Of a DNA stretch of 64,000 nucleotides, positions 62,101 through 64,000 are shown one piece after another. Below the pieces are notes generated by a model. That model was not told the DNA's origin. It saw only the letters and a program-made list of their open reading frames with translations, and searched no databases. Each line of letters begins with the position of its first letter. The first letter of the stretch is position 1. Position numbers and translations under genes: made by a program. The DNA is from Enchytraeus crypticus. Lineage: Eukaryota > Annelida > Clitellata > Enchytraeida > Enchytraeidae. Location: assembly GCA_905160935.1 (NCBI GenBank), contig CAJHZI010000649.1:310001-374000 (forward strand). Reading direction: 5' to 3'.

Positions 62101-63613
62101 TTTCCAAGTTTCTCTTATCCAACACAAGGTTATAGTTCTCTCCAGAGAGCAGAAAGTAATTATTTCGTATTACTGTCTCCAAATAGTATTATAGTATAAT
62201 AATACTAGTATTAATTTTAAAAAGTGGTATATTGGCCTACTGTACGACTTGGTAAATTACTAAATTGTCATTGAAATCAGATTGAAACTTCTTACCATGT
62301 AAAATTTAGCAGCCGGCAGAACACCGTAACGTAAATAAAAGGGGGCAGAGTAGTAAACGATCCCTAAATTCAAAGGCTGATGCGATTTCGTTATACTATA
62401 CTAGATATTACCGTTAGATAGATGCTTAGAATTGTTTATTCCTTTAAATTTCACTCACTAAGACTTTGGTATGTAATTCATTATTAAATTATTAATTATA
62501 AATTAATATATAAATTAGTATATGTCTAATTGCGGAATGCAATTAAAAAACGAATTGATAAGAACACGTCTATTTGTTGTATCCCGACAATAGTTAAACC
62601 GGAATCAGGGGAAGATGATGATAACGATAAACCAATTCGCCAATAGATGATGAATTGCAGTTCTAATGTATTAGTTATAACGCACTATACCTTTCCACCG
62701 CTAAGAACAGAGGTGCAGGCACCCGCATTAAGCCCACAAGTTACGAACTCCGACGAATCTGTGGGTTGAAAGGGCAACACAGGTCGACAAACGTTAAGAT
62801 AGATTCGCTTTTTGCTGCTGTTGCCCATGACAACTTCCGTTATCCAGTTACCGGCTGTACCGCTGTGTCCCAAACTGTCAATAAATAAATACATATTTTA
62901 TTTTTTATTTCACAATCAAAATCAATCAATCAAAATATAATCGCCAATAAAGTATAGAAAACAAGTAACATATATATCAATGTCACACTAGGATATTAGG
63001 GATTTTACAAATCTCGGTTTAGTAATAAAAGGTACAGCATATAAGAGGCTTGCATAAGTATACATGCAGCTGACAATACGGAGCCATACAGGAGCAGATA
63101 ATACAGAGCCATATAGGAGTAGATAATACAGAGCCAAACAGGAGCAGATAATACAGAGACATACAGGAGCAGATAATACATAATCATACAGGAGCAGGTA
63201 ATAGAGAACCATATAGGAGCAGGTAATACATAACCACATAGGAGCAGACAACACAGAGCCATACAGGAGCAGATAATGCAGAGCCAATAAGAGCAGATAA
63301 TAGGATTATGACACCAATTCCATACCCATTCAAATCATACACCAATCCAGATTTCTCATCTTTCACCGTGCAGTCCATGGACACTGGAGCGCAGGCGTAC
63401 GTTGTGTACCACAAGAATCTATACGTGTGGTCTGACTCGTTGACAAACCGAGGAACCCCCATACCGACATTCTTATCGCAGAGAAAAATTATTTCCGATC
63501 GTCTTGGTACTGGAGGTTTTACGTTATAAGCGTCTCCGCCCGAGTAAACTAGCTTCAATACACCGTCGTAGTAATGTAGAGCACTGTTGAAGTTACCTCC
63601 GCTATGTAAATTC
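32708..63613 (-). CDS. IGF2R: cation-independent mannose-6-phosphate receptor (CI-MPR/IGF2R), 27 exons, 5' end outside window
   Basis: In animals this type I receptor binds mannose-6-phosphate-tagged lysosomal enzymes and carries them between trans-Golgi, endosome and plasma membrane. The 27 exons listed below join without a phase conflict into 1534 residues plus a stop. Nine CIMR repeats (r1-r9, about 145 residues each) show the family pattern: L-x-Y-x-x-G-D-x-C, (I/V)xFxC, CxYxFxWxTxxAC, CxV, YDLSxL, YxxNxC and CxxxAxxC. A tenth repeat stops after its CxxxFxxxTxxxC segment, just before the membrane span; vertebrate IGF2R also ends its last repeat there. The span (GAVIAVIVLLVCAVIIVLIV) is followed by a tail of about 60 residues with YSNI and a terminal DDDLL. 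Counting back from the membrane, r4, r6 and r8 correspond to vertebrate domains 9, 11 and 13. The IGF2R symbol marks family membership; IGF-II binding is not implied. Confidence 0.95.
33429..33498 (-). CDS. IGF2R: receptor exon 26: cytoplasmic tail with YSNI motif
   Basis: Encodes AAIKNRLRRIFEKGNRGD then YLYSN, completed by Ile from exon 27. YLYSNI aligns with the vertebrate YKYSKV internalisation motif (Y-x-x-hydrophobic, AP2). Acceptor attgcag|g, donor aat|gtaagt. Confidence 0.92.
34128..34260 (+). mobile_element. SINE family B, in receptor intron 25
   Basis: ACAGTGGCTATGTCGGCAAG, the B box GGGTTCAAATCCTGGGCTC, and CACTGACATCGCTTTCGAG. A second copy follows about 110 bp later in the same orientation. 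Confidence 0.85.
34365..34485 (+). mobile_element. SINE family B, second copy in intron 25
   Basis: Starts GGCTGGAGCCAAAGACGATG and ends CACTGACGTCGCTTTCGAG. The spacer between the two copies carries a tandem GATATAGACACTGT repeat. Confidence 0.82.
34638..34766 (-). CDS. IGF2R: receptor exon 25: membrane span
   Basis: Encodes SPNAPVALPQGANGSGAVIA then VIVLLVCAVIIVLIVLLRPAHR; about 22 hydrophobic residues followed by basic stop-transfer residues. Phases match exons 24 and 26. Donor ag|gtcatt. Confidence 0.95.
35510..35726 (-). CDS. IGF2R: receptor exon 24: truncated last lumenal repeat (r10)
   Basis: Encodes SSGQDVVVAKFSDVRATKSC, SVSIRLVCPADE and MEELNCVNQFDLVTTRVCKD. It stops at the fourth-to-fifth Cys segment, as the last vertebrate repeat does. 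It is quite diverged: Trp and Tyr of CxYxFxW are replaced. Acceptor ttttag|at, donor gg|gtactg. Confidence 0.9.
35750..37331 (-). mobile_element. intact Tc1/mariner transposon (DD37E) in receptor intron 23
   Basis: Perfect inverted terminal repeats of at least 38 bp, each starting GGGTGTCGCATAAGTTCGTA at the outer end, flanked by TA and sitting in a (TA)n tract, which is the Tc1/mariner target. Between them is an uninterrupted transposase frame on the minus strand. Identical repeats and an open frame suggest recent insertion. The end nearest the gene lies 24 bp from the exon 24 acceptor. Confidence 0.95.
35941..37032 (-). CDS. Tc1/mariner transposase, DD37E type
   Basis: 363 codons from the first ATG; the Met at residue 9 (MDKIKIIQLRAQ) is the more usual start. 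Residues 20-50 form the first helix-turn-helix (AVVLAKEGYSHKCIAQKLNR). GRPKILS (65-71) begins the second DNA-binding half. The catalytic triad is Asp159 (LFTDESPF), Asp263 (FQQDGARCHT) and Glu301 (SPDLSPIENLW), with 37 residues between the last two. The protein would bind the terminal repeats and cut and paste the element at TA. No frameshift or stop is seen. It uses the same strand as the receptor gene. Confidence 0.96.
   Translation of the reverse strand: MRPRIIYNMDKIKIIQLRAQAVVLAKEGYSHKCIAQKLNRSKCWVTKWVGRSKFDEKLVDMKRSGRPKILSNTAKRLIQSAKYRRGQSLRRISNQLKIRNERASKDTIRRYMVNDLKWKNWRRKKIPLLTDAHKVKRIKFARDHRNWTVQDWSNVLFTDESPFKVFYIPNPKNDTVWGSQESNVPPAAQMKFSPSVMVWGGMTAHGLTSLHFIPNGTRLNSDYYIVNILDKLVKPAFQRIVTGGNVTRVKLFNDNDLGIFQQDGARCHTSAKTTRWLEDNIPSYIKPKDWPPNSPDLSPIENLWSILSFSVYRDPEPTNVVQLKRRLQQAWRSVKVEILQTLIKSMPDRILAVIKQKGNTIKY
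37328..37396. repeat. (TA)n microsatellite flanking the transposon
   Basis: About 33 TA units at one end of the Tc1 element; the other end has a short (TA)6. The target was probably a TA tract. Confidence 0.95.
37728..37876 (-). CDS. IGF2R: receptor exon 23: end of r9, start of r10
   Basis: Encodes YLLSLCRGLPHTRDWPGCQG, SVSACSRPSSSAQP and IAYVTSQQLMVSK. Acceptor tttcag|c, donor aaag|gtttgc; the phase matches exons 22 and 24. Confidence 0.9.
38353..38510 (-). CDS. IGF2R: receptor exon 22: middle of r9
   Basis: Encodes DSDNDCNVILRWNTPYACAQ, NSCSVMMNNQVLDLSRISG. The WNTPYAC segment is typical; Tyr of CxY is Val here, so r9 lacks one mannose-6-phosphate contact. Donor tc|gtaagt. Confidence 0.94.
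39098..39162 (-). CDS. IGF2R: receptor exon 21: small exon of r9
   Basis: Encodes GKAGIVMYCDLTASATSGPI and LG. The MYC strand fills the expected IxFxC position. Acceptor tgtgtag|gt, donor ggc|gtattg. Found by motif and phase, because the exon is only 65 bp. Confidence 0.86.
40195..40399 (-). CDS. IGF2R: receptor exon 20: end of r8, start of r9
   Basis: Encodes VASKSGSDKYQFAICGTRNE, CKSKTFCRVRDNK, and KYEGQDIKLVYEQIQCPDQS. Acceptor attgttag|gtc, donor g|gtgagt (strong). Confidence 0.94.
41124..41357 (-). CDS. IGF2R: receptor exon 19: middle of r8 with Pro/Gly-rich insert
   Basis: Encodes GSPVLVGVENCLYRFEWKTR LVCQ, then a low-complexity stretch (PGQATPPPGASTTPVAPAGG and GGGEQSPEV), then CTFIDNRQGNLYNLSELS. 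The insert of about 30 residues lies between the fifth Cys and CxF, where most repeats have about 5-10 residues. Donor gag|gtaagc. Confidence 0.94.
41495..41700 (-). mobile_element. LINE family C 3' end with (ATG)n tail, intron 18
   Basis: (CATCAT)n on the plus strand, then TGAATCTCAGTTTACCTAGG and GTCGGGATACGAATAGAC. Sense orientation relative to the receptor. Confidence 0.75.
42060..42445 (-). mobile_element. dispersed repeat family D, intron 18
   Basis: It runs TTCAGTGCACTGTCGAGCGG CAGGTTCAAGG, then CCTTATGTAGCCTATAGCTT, GGTGAGGTGGGTCCCCTCTT, ending TGGTCCAACCACACCCGAGC. A close copy lies at 58560-58970. No protein is recognisable. Confidence 0.75.
42470..42695. repeat. diverged copies of the exon 18 3' edge and donor
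   Basis: In the sense direction: exon 18 ends CTGAAGACATTACACAG|GTATGTAAAC. Similar segments follow in the intron: CTAGAAGACATTACACAATT ATGTAAGC (about 42650-42677), CTGAAGATATTGCACGGGTA TGTAAGC (42570-42596) and TGAAGATATTACACAGCTAAG (about 42530-42550). They are separated from the exon by a SINE. Confidence 0.75.
42702..42838 (-). mobile_element. SINE family B inserted 8 bp after the exon 18 donor
   Basis: The SINE head (CACTGGCT-GG-AGCCAGTG hairpin) starts just inside the intron. The rest carries CGAAAGCGATATCATTGACG. It separates the true donor from its tandem copies. Confidence 0.85.
42847..43005 (-). CDS. IGF2R: receptor exon 18: start of r8 (vertebrate domain 13 position)
   Basis: Encodes SLGRLGSEPSYDSSLSGSVV LSYSSGDRC and TSEIKFICSEDITQ. 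The stretch GRL...VVLSYxxGDRC closely resembles vertebrate domain 13. The loop after GDRC is short and holds no fibronectin type II module. Donor cag|gtatgt. Confidence 0.94.
43530..43580. repeat. hairpin element copy in intron 17
   Basis: GAGTGCTACAGTCATCAATG ACAATATCGAGCACT preceded by AATAACAACAATAC; a diverged copy of the hairpin at 25102-25136. Confidence 0.6.
43862..44098 (-). CDS. IGF2R: receptor exon 17: second half of r7
   Basis: Encodes LQCRAHTSDGDLDLSSLIKD, EFFVSVCRTVV, SACAPDAAVCRHTPDGKFI. Acceptor tttcag|ctt, donor atc|gtatga, both phase 0. Confidence 0.94.
44915..45183 (-). CDS. IGF2R: receptor exon 16: r7, with full set of M6P-contact residues
   Basis: Encodes SCQVSSRDGRKFNAG, SGSLSLTYVGGEVCHHNN, SRSTVINFYC, AEDDQCTYFMSMQTELACP. 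Gln (SCQ), Arg (KSRST), Glu (AEDD) and Tyr (CTY) fall with gaps of 42, 25 and 6, close to those of the mannose-6-phosphate-binding vertebrate domains 3, 5 and 9. Acceptor attgtag|ga, donor tcg|gtttgt. Confidence 0.94.
45485..45670. repeat. about 57 bp repeat, three copies, intron 15
   Basis: ACTAGTACTAAGAGTCATAA followed by TAATAAAAGTACTAA and variants occurs three times. Confidence 0.8.
45700..45760. repeat. AT-only palindrome, intron 15
   Basis: ATAAATTATTCTATATATTA, five central bases (AATAA), then close to its reverse complement. A cruciform-prone site. Confidence 0.75.
45871..45990 (-). CDS. IGF2R: receptor exon 15: end of r6
   Basis: Encodes GNVYDLQALQKQYVVRDTDE, HTYNISICSPLVGSPCGISS. 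Acceptor ttgcacag|gc, donor g|gtttaa. The upstream region lacks a good pyrimidine tract because a GAT repeat ends about 20 bp away. Confidence 0.93.
46006..46590 (-). mobile_element. LINE family C 3' end with greatly expanded (ATG/ATC)n tail, intron 14
   Basis: 46430-46590 carries the family C tail sequence (TTGAATCCCTGTTTAACTAA GGTCGG). On the minus strand it runs into about 420 bp of GAT/ATG repeats that end about 15-20 bp from the exon 15 acceptor. The Met/Ile-only frames across the repeat are artefacts. Confidence 0.82.
46722..47465 (-). repeat. 21 bp array copying the exon 14 donor junction, about 35 units
   Basis: Exon 14 ends GATCCTGCGG|GTGTGTATG; intron 14 continues with about 35 repeats of 21 bp, each again GAT(C/A)(C/A)TGCGG|GTGTGTATGTA with small changes. 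So the last 10 exon bases plus the first 11 intron bases form the unit. A longer 147 bp unit is itself duplicated at about 46985-47260. In the exon frame a TAG (47433-47431) follows within about 35 bp. Confidence 0.92.
47466..47598 (-). CDS. IGF2R: receptor exon 14: middle of r6 (vertebrate domain 11 position)
   Basis: Encodes VGRPRYLWTSSDCVHTFMWL TRQACPRNG and GNCSAVDPA. Acceptor ttgtcag|gtt, donor gcgg|gtgtgt. Joining to exon 15 gives CSAVDPAGNVYDLQAL, the expected C-x-V-x-D-P...G-x-x-Y-D-L pattern, which fixes this donor over the downstream copies. Confidence 0.93.
48435..48860 (-). mobile_element. LINE family C tail and family D fragments, intron 13
   Basis: 48435-48560: (CATCAT)n, CCCAGTTTAACTAGAGTCGG. 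48590-48860: fragments of the CGCCTC...ACACGCGCAG repeat also at 42.3 and 58.9 kb. Confidence 0.65.
48869..48928 (-). repeat. 60 bp tandem duplicate of the exon 13 3' edge with donor
   Basis: The block GCGGGTTTACATTAATACAC...GTGAGCAGG(A/T)GAAGAGTAT occurs at 48869-48928 and, containing the real exon end and donor, at 48929-48988. Each unit has about 33 exon-like and 27 intron bases. Confidence 0.92.
48959..49103 (-). CDS. IGF2R: receptor exon 13: start of r6
   Basis: Encodes FESIGSLGKQMLNIAEGVLT LTYRGGEPCGEKHESQTRIL FTCSQSIT. Acceptor atgattag|a, donor acg|gtagtt. This position corresponds to the IGF-II-binding domain 11 of mammals; conservation of that function is not implied. Confidence 0.92.
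49862..50358 (-). pseudogene. non-LTR retrotransposon reverse transcriptase C-terminus, intron 12
   Basis: An open frame of 153 codons includes KIVKNLVWTTLLYGCETWTL, LEALEMWIWRRMERIRW, KKRWIGHILRGEGLL and GKRGRGRPRLGML, then DREEWRRYIPWTC beyond the counted frame. This is the LYGCETW...RWxGHxxR end of LINE ORF2 proteins. The catalytic YADD domain is absent, so it is a 5'-truncated copy with a (GA)n tail at 49860. The frame is unbroken, so insertion is fairly recent. Confidence 0.9.
50500..50563 (-). CDS. IGF2R: receptor exon 12: small exon ending r5
   Basis: Encodes EVGCAHNAAACIERGKSIVG R, the CxxxAxxC segment. The donor ag|gttagt was preferred to an earlier ttg|gtagaa because only it gives the phase required by exon 13 (RRFESIG). 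Confidence 0.88.
51187..51335 (-). CDS. IGF2R: receptor exon 11: second half of r5
   Basis: Encodes SVSECSLTDSKGLTYDLSGL and YYINVCAPLIHST. The acceptor ttcgcag|t was chosen over cag 8 bp downstream: it alone fits the 2-base overhang of exon 10 and keeps the Cys of CSLTD. Donor g|gtaaga. Confidence 0.9.
51336..51430 (-). repeat. duplicated exon 11 acceptor region, 76 bp apart
   Basis: TGGCTGATTTCGCAG|TGT is the true acceptor (51350-51333). The same 16-18 bases recur 76 bp upstream in the sense direction (51426-51409). Confidence 0.85.
51980..52202 (-). CDS. IGF2R: receptor exon 10: first half of r5
   Basis: Encodes GNFNDELLYDEGKLELHYKS, TTVSFICVHD, STKCQHWFQFETSLACADF. Acceptor gatgttag|gtaac; donor tc|gtaagt. 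The first 46 or so bases are repeated about 12 times upstream in the intron. Confidence 0.93.
52203..53195 (-). repeat. about 12 tandem copies of the exon 10 acceptor and 5' edge, intron 9
   Basis: Each unit of 75-95 bp reads, in sense: (ATTG)n, ATGTTAG|GTAACTTTAACG, ATGAGCTGCAGTATGATGAG, GGTAAACTGGAGCTGC. Copies start near 52242, 52328, 52404, 52499, 52575, 52666, 52749, 52831, 52905, 52985, 53057 and 53141 (plus-strand coordinates); the last ones are more diverged. Confidence 0.94.
53690..53901 (-). repeat. 36 bp array copying the exon 9 donor, intron 9
   Basis: Exon 9 ends GAATATAG|GTCAGTACTTAG. The intron repeats TAATGTAG|GTCAGTACTTAG + TCACTAGTGGCGGTAG about six times, some shortened. 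Only about the last 6-8 exon bases are matched, but the donor is. Confidence 0.88.
53902..54109 (-). CDS. IGF2R: receptor exon 9: second half of r4
   Basis: Encodes TVKGRVCSVSNPLYHLDYNV, NVGNFTLNICGGLSG, SDSAVGACLRADNKWLNI. Acceptor tctctag|acg, donor g|gtcagt. Confidence 0.94.
55082..55162 (-). CDS. IGF2R: receptor exon 8: small exon of r4 (M6P-contact Glu and Tyr)
   Basis: Encodes RDPIFQRETDSCEYIIQWST PFACPLK, 27 codons, phase 0 at both ends; it supplies the CxYxxxWxTxxAC segment that would be missing if exon 7 joined exon 9. Acceptor gttacag|aga, donor aag|gtttct. Glu in RETDS and Tyr in CEY match vertebrate domain 9 spacing. Confidence 0.9.
55390..55572 (+). mobile_element. LINE family C 3' coding end with (ATG)n tail, intron 7
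   Basis: The plus strand is in frame for DRGRPQLARDAVTKKDMKNR, RLTDDMVWDREDWRKSIRIP and TLVKLGFKGR, then a stop and GATGATGATG. Antisense to the receptor. It gives the clearest reading of the family's C-terminus. Confidence 0.85.
55731..55921 (-). CDS. IGF2R: receptor exon 7: end of r3 and start of r4 (vertebrate domain 9 position)
   Basis: Encodes GPVAGCQITPDGAYSVGYPT, GGVVTILYTQGDLCHKG, REARRSMRIIFICSDTQ. Gln (GCQ) and the Arg of RRSM complete, with exon 8, a Gln-Arg-Glu-Tyr set. Acceptor ctacag|ga, donor cag|gtagct. Confidence 0.94.
56010..56065 (+). mobile_element. short retroelement tail fragment, intron 6
   Basis: CTTGAACCTGCCACTTGGCA GTGCACTGAAGAGAG, the inverse of the piece at 58562-58600 and related to the 49.9 kb LINE tail. 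Confidence 0.6.
56225..56395 (-). mobile_element. 5S rRNA-derived SINE, intron 6
   Basis: The minus strand carries AAGTTAAGCAACGTCGGGCT CGGTTCATACATGGATGGCT GACCACCTTGGAATA, a close match in order to the internal promoter region of animal 5S rRNA. It is the best preserved of the three heads in the window. Confidence 0.82.
56590..56965 (+). mobile_element. two LINE 3' tails in tandem (same family as 49.9 kb), intron 6
   Basis: 56640-56715 ends GCCATGGACCTGCCGTTAGG CAGTGCATTAG; 56878-56960 ends ACCGTGGACCTGCCAGTAGG CAGTGCACTAAGAGAGAG. Each is preceded by a short remnant of the coding end (MKRKAEDR...). Confidence 0.75.
57020..57275 (-). mobile_element. tRNA-derived SINE, intron 6, about 45 bp past the exon 6 donor
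   Basis: The minus strand starts with a tRNA-like head: GTGGCACAGTGGGTAGAGAG (A box), then CTCGCCTCTTAAACGAGAGG, and GCGGGTTCGAGACTGCG (B box). A body follows with CCGACCTTAATGTTCCATTT and GTCGACCCCGAATTGGGATA. Confidence 0.82.
57321..57638 (-). CDS. IGF2R: receptor exon 6: most of r3
   Basis: Encodes EKDSVILRFICHYPERSTAA, GGRTENYFDVKTPLACRTTS, CHAFSSEGKKYDLLPLQ, NKYLFNVCGPVKST. The loop cysteine after GD and its partner in CxY are both absent. Acceptor gattcag|ga, donor g|gtttgt. Confidence 0.94.
58015..58400 (-). repeat. 61-68 bp array copying the exon 5 3' edge and donor, about six extra copies
   Basis: Exon 5 ends AAGCAGCCTCAACTGGTCTA TACCG|GTTTGTTT. The next unit in the intron (58325-58360) repeats these bases exactly; further units follow near 58269, 58205, 58142, 58080 and 58020 (plus coordinates), increasingly diverged. 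The first two copies keep the GTTTGTT/GTTTATT donor. Confidence 0.93.
58401..58533 (-). CDS. IGF2R: receptor exon 5: end of r2, start of r3
   Basis: Encodes INICDSVKSCGEDTAVCDGN GIPVAKLSNAHMKLVDKQPQ LVYT. Acceptor ttttag|ata, donor g|gtttgt, phase 1, matching exon 6. Confidence 0.92.
58560..58970 (-). mobile_element. dispersed repeat family D copy, intron 4
   Basis: Close to the 42060-42445 copy along its whole length, but carries an extra inverted segment at 58752-58820. Confidence 0.78.
58715..58800. repeat. long hairpin, 37 bp arms with one mismatch, 12 nt loop
   Basis: Left arm 58715-58751 (GGTGGTTTTTCTTGTTGCCT TCCTCAG...), right arm 58764-58800. The copy of this repeat at 42.2 kb has only the left arm, so the right arm is an inverted duplication gained here. 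Confidence 0.92.
59538..59753 (-). CDS. IGF2R: receptor exon 4: middle of r2
   Basis: Encodes NEGPLMGTRSGDCAYVIMWR TSHACARNTS, GGACSVTDSLSGYTYDMSAL, SVKVSDKESWK. Acceptor tatgcag|aac. The donor aag|gttggt was chosen because gtattg 4 bp further would break the frame into exon 5. Confidence 0.93.
60262..60322. repeat. 18 bp repeat, three copies
   Basis: CATACTGGCTGCTGCAGT three times, in intron 3. Confidence 0.9.
60600..61170 (+). pseudogene. non-LTR retrotransposon 3' end with (TTCAA)n tail, intron 3
   Basis: The plus strand encodes RICEPWNSLPDSVVLANNVK SFKSQLKDFDFNKFL and a stop, the WNSLPxxVV...FKxxL end of many LINE reverse transcriptases. A non-coding 3' part of about 400 bp ends GATTCAATTCAATTCAAAA. 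Antisense to the receptor. Confidence 0.8.
61325..61540. mobile_element. two LINE family C tails in inverted arrangement, intron 3
   Basis: 61325-61415 is a minus-strand tail ((CATCAT)n, TGAATCCCAATTTAATTAGG GTCGG); 61430-61540 is a plus-strand one ending GGAATTCAAGGGAGGAGGAT GATGATG, 20 bp from the exon 3 donor. Confidence 0.75.
61560..61715 (-). CDS. IGF2R: receptor exon 3: start of r2
   Basis: Encodes ETEHNLGQLSGGPTIQSDGS IALDYVNGDICDSASNVSYS TRLLLMCDRNAA. Acceptor attgcag|gag, donor gcg|gtatgt, phase 0 at both ends. Confidence 0.94.
61716..62690. other. receptor intron 2, no feature beyond a LINE tail
   Basis: AT-rich. 62560-62620 resembles a family C LINE tail (plus orientation, ending GGGAAGATGATGATA). 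No exon is needed here by phase or domain continuity. Confidence 0.6.
62691..62874 (-). CDS. IGF2R: receptor exon 2: end of r1
   Basis: Encodes LGHSGTAGNWITEVVMGNSS KKRIYLNVCRPVLPFQPTDS, CGLNAGACTSVLSGGK. Acceptor ttgacag|t, donor aag|gtatag. Confidence 0.93.
63055..63305. repeat. 24 bp minisatellite, about 10 copies, intron 1
   Basis: Units of GAGCAGATAATACAGAGCCA + TACAG on the plus strand, starting about 20 bp past the exon 1 donor. Unlike other arrays in this gene, the unit does not clearly contain the exon edge. Confidence 0.9.
63326..63613 (-). CDS. IGF2R: receptor exon 1 of the window: r1, M6P-contact Arg, Glu, Tyr
   Basis: Encodes NLHSGGNFNSALHYYDGVLK LVYSGGDAYNVKPPVPRRSE IIFLCDKN, VNESDHTYRFLWYTTYACAP, CTVKDEKSGLVYDLN. 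The first base completes a codon from an exon beyond the window. Arg-Glu-Tyr spacing (22, 5) equals that of vertebrate domain 5, and like that domain it lacks the cysteine pair near the sugar pocket. Acceptor ctcgcag|g, donor gg|gtatgg. Confidence 0.94.
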
Positions 63614-64000
63614 CTGCGAGCATTCCATCGATCAATCAATATCATGCATATCTTTGATATCTTTCATACAGAAAATGATTCGTATAATATTACAGTAAAT
63701 ACATAGTTTCAATATATTATACATCTGATATAATTTAATAGCTGTTAAAAATGGAAGCTTCATATAACGTCATATCGTGTTTTATTGGAAAAACTTCAAT
63801 TATCTGAAGTTTTTAATTAAAACAAATGACGGGGCGTTGGTAGGACGTCGTAGGTTATGAGATCCAAGTTACTTGATCCATCGGTCTCCTTATCCAGCTA
63901 AGAGAGGAATGGTCACCGCCTAGCAATATATCACCACCAATCTCTATGAGAGAAATGTTTGGCTGGAACTAGCCCCAGGTTGATCACATGACATGACTCT
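63614..64000. other. intron upstream of the first visible receptor exon
   Basis: No exon with CIMR motifs can be read here on the minus strand; the next 5' exon must lie beyond 64000. Confidence 0.6.

Overview
This is nuclear DNA from an animal, most likely an AT-rich, repeat-rich marine invertebrate. The reasons are spliced genes with GT-AG introns, tRNA- and 5S rRNA-derived SINEs, L2/CR1-like and other non-LTR retrotransposon fragments, a Tc1/mariner element, and many minisatellites. The phylum cannot be fixed from the window alone. No bacterial features are present.

Two genes are recognisable, both on the minus strand. At the left edge are the first two coding exons of REV3L (catalytic subunit of DNA polymerase zeta); the gene continues beyond position 1. 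From 63.6 kb down to 32.7 kb lie 27 coding exons of a cation-independent mannose-6-phosphate receptor (IGF2R/CI-MPR family). All 27 join in frame with matching splice phases into 1534 residues ending at a stop codon. They hold nine complete or nearly complete lumenal CIMR repeats, the truncated half-repeat typical of the receptor's C-terminal end, one membrane span, and a short tail with a YSNI motif and a terminal acidic dileucine (DDDLL). The 5' part of the gene lies beyond 64000.

The 31 kb between the genes (1.4-32.7 kb) holds no convincing host gene. It is a mosaic of tandem arrays: a 3.7 kb CpG-rich GAC/TAC array, an (ATAAC)-type array, and 25, 16, 31-33, 45 and about 50 bp minisatellites. 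SINEs and LINE 3' ends are scattered among them. Intron 23 of the receptor carries an apparently intact Tc1/mariner transposon with a DD37E transposase and perfect terminal repeats.

The most unusual signal is in the receptor's introns. At least eight splice junctions in seven introns (5, 9 at both ends, 10, 13, 14, 18, 23) are followed or preceded by extra copies of themselves: the exon edge, splice site and adjacent intron bases are duplicated, from one extra copy up to about 35. I describe these as exon-junction-seeded tandem arrays. Other notable points are M6P-binding residue sets in three repeats, including one at position 12 counted from the membrane, paired loss of a disulphide in two repeats, and no fibronectin type II insert at the place where vertebrate IGF2R has one.
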